In this document: piece by piece, positions 12,182-13,132 of the stretch
How the letters are laid out: every line of letters starts with the position of its first letter
Position numbering within the stretch: the stretch's first letter is position 1
Source: Candidatus Omnitrophota bacterium
GTDB taxonomy: Bacteria > Omnitrophota > Omnitrophia > Omnitrophales > Aquincolibacteriaceae
Assembly (NCBI GenBank): GCA_023247135.1
Contig: JAHFHB010000023.1
Coordinates: 1 to 13,132 of the forward strand
Reading direction: 5' to 3'
Length of the DNA stretch: 13,132 nucleotides
Notes under the pieces: generated by a model
The model's database searches: none
What the model saw: only the letters and a program-made list of their open reading frames with translations
What the model was told of the DNA's origin: nothing
Program-made: the position numbers and the translations under genes

Positions 12182-13132
12182 TTACGCGGCGGAGCGAGCG
12201 GCACGAACAGCAGCTGCATTCTGCTGTAACGCCACAATGTAGCCCGCCAAAACCTGGCGGACAGCCTGAACGCCATCCCCAACAGGCTGAATGCCGCCTT
12301 CACCGACCTGTTGAACAAGCCGGAAATTTTTAACAGCTAACAGCTGTTTAATCAGCGATGCCGCCAGTACGCGGTTGTTTTTAGCCGTAGCTCCAAGTTC
12401 CTCAGCCTGCGGGCCTAGCAAAGCAGCCGCAGCCATTTGGACGGCTGATACAAAGATTTCCACCTGCGCATTGTCAGCCTCGGAAAGCCCAGCGGTACTT
12501 CTTTGATCCATGCCAACTCCAAGCTGATTCTCCGTTGCACGCGCCAACTGAGAATTGCCGTGCACGACAATCACTTTTTTGCCAACACCTATATCCGACA
12601 AACTGCCAACCGAGGTCAGCAGAGTTCTAACGGCTGCGGCAGAATCCGCGGCCTTGGTTAATTCTCCGGTGAAATCATTCCGTTGCTCACGATCCCCCGA
12701 GACAATCAGGTGATCAAAAAGCCCCGCCTGATAAGAACGCCAAGCCGCTTGCGCCAGCGCCGCGATACGGTTGCGCGAATCCTGAGCCGAAACCTCGACA
12801 GCCGCAGCCGCGCGTTGATCAAAGCGATTGTTGACGCGCGCTTTGAGTTCCAATGCAACATTGTCATAAACAATATCGATCGCAAGTTTCACGCCGTCTG
12901 AGGTCAGATTAGACTGAAGAGCTGCTGATGAAAGATTACTCGCCACCCGTTTTGCAATCACTCCACGAATGACATTTCCAATCTCAGTCACATCAATCTC
13001 GCGGTGAACCTTTTCCAACTCGGCCATAATATCGTCCACCAAACTTGTGCGAGCCACAACGGTAAGATTGTCCGCGAGATAAAAATCTGCGACTTTATTA
13101 GACGCGTTCCCAAGCAGCGTCCGCATTTCGGA
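12182..13132 (-). CDS. C-terminal part of a large uncharacterised protein (partial)
   Basis: The frame is open from the right edge of the window to TAA at 12184-12182, leaving 316 residues. The first ATG in view (13126) has no ribosome site and the codons before it (S, E) are open, so the true start lies outside. The sequence is soluble, Ala/Val/Gln/Arg-rich and mostly helical by composition (for example VRGVIAKR-like, LKARVNNRFDQRAAAAVEV and ALAQAAWRSY stretches). A possible alpha/beta part lies in the middle (FDHLIVSGDREQ ... KKVIVVHGNSQLA). The end is Ala/Arg-rich (VRAARSAA). I recognise no domain. The Ala-rich style resembles C-termini of very large Omnitrophota-type proteins, but that is an impression. 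It reads toward the toxin/DUF2283 module and ends 7 bp before the perfect hairpin. Confidence 0.8.
   Translation of the reverse strand, partial: SEMRTLLGNASNKVADFYLADNLTVVARTSLVDDIMAELEKVHREIDVTEIGNVIRGVIAKRVASNLSSAALQSNLTSDGVKLAIDIVYDNVALELKARVNNRFDQRAAAAVEVSAQDSRNRIAALAQAAWRSYQAGLFDHLIVSGDREQRNDFTGELTKAADSAAAVRTLLTSVGSLSDIGVGKKVIVVHGNSQLARATENQLGVGMDQRSTAGLSEADNAQVEIFVSAVQMAAAALLGPQAEELGATAKNNRVLAASLIKQLLAVKNFRLVQQVGEGGIQPVGDGVQAVRQVLAGYIVALQQNAAAVRAARSAA

Overview
The window looks like chromosomal sequence of an uncultured Gram-negative-type bacterium. Short gene gaps, compact operons, AT-rich spacers, a very long repetitive secreted protein and an Ala/Gln/Arg-rich C-terminus of another large protein all resemble genomes of the candidate phylum Omnitrophota. 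That placement is an impression from protein style, not a computed result. There are no rRNA, tRNA, CRISPR or phage genes. All complete genes lie on the minus strand; only the fragment at the left edge is on the plus strand.

Layout, left to right. (1) 1-222, plus: the last 73 codons of a YheT-type alpha/beta hydrolase. (2) 296-858, minus: a HigB/RelE-like toxin gene followed by an XRE-type antitoxin gene, with a 22-bp near-palindrome lying inside the likely promoter (864-893). (3) 968-2156, minus: a two-gene unit, a membrane zinc-ribbon protein and an RmlD-like NAD(P)-dependent sugar-nucleotide reductase, one base apart. (4) 2279-8824, minus: a 2181-residue putative secreted protein. It has a signal peptide, a ~270-residue N-terminal region, one divergent beta-rich module and 11 tandem modules. 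Ten successive module boundaries fall at 474 bp once and then exactly 471 bp nine times. (5) 9030-11267, minus: an operon of OpgC-like acyltransferase, a four-fold repeated COG4705-like membrane protein (ATGA overlap) and a DUF486 membrane protein. (6) 11268-12181: a small-module graveyard with a two-hairpin REP/MITE-like element, a relic of a CopG-like antitoxin, a DUF2283 gene, a short toxin-like reading frame with a GTG start, and a perfect 24-bp inverted repeat. (7) 12182-13132, minus: the 3' end of another large, unrecognised gene that runs off the window.

The gene sets suggest envelope biology (periplasmic glucan modification, sugar-nucleotide metabolism, a long surface or secreted repeat protein) interrupted by toxin-antitoxin modules and small palindromic repeats. 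The most unusual object is the repeat protein. Every one of its 11 modules carries an invariant D-x-[N/D]-x-N-[S/A] loop that could bind calcium, and its modules show a visible duplication history (a recent R1/R2 pair and a dimeric R6-R7/R8-R9 pattern).
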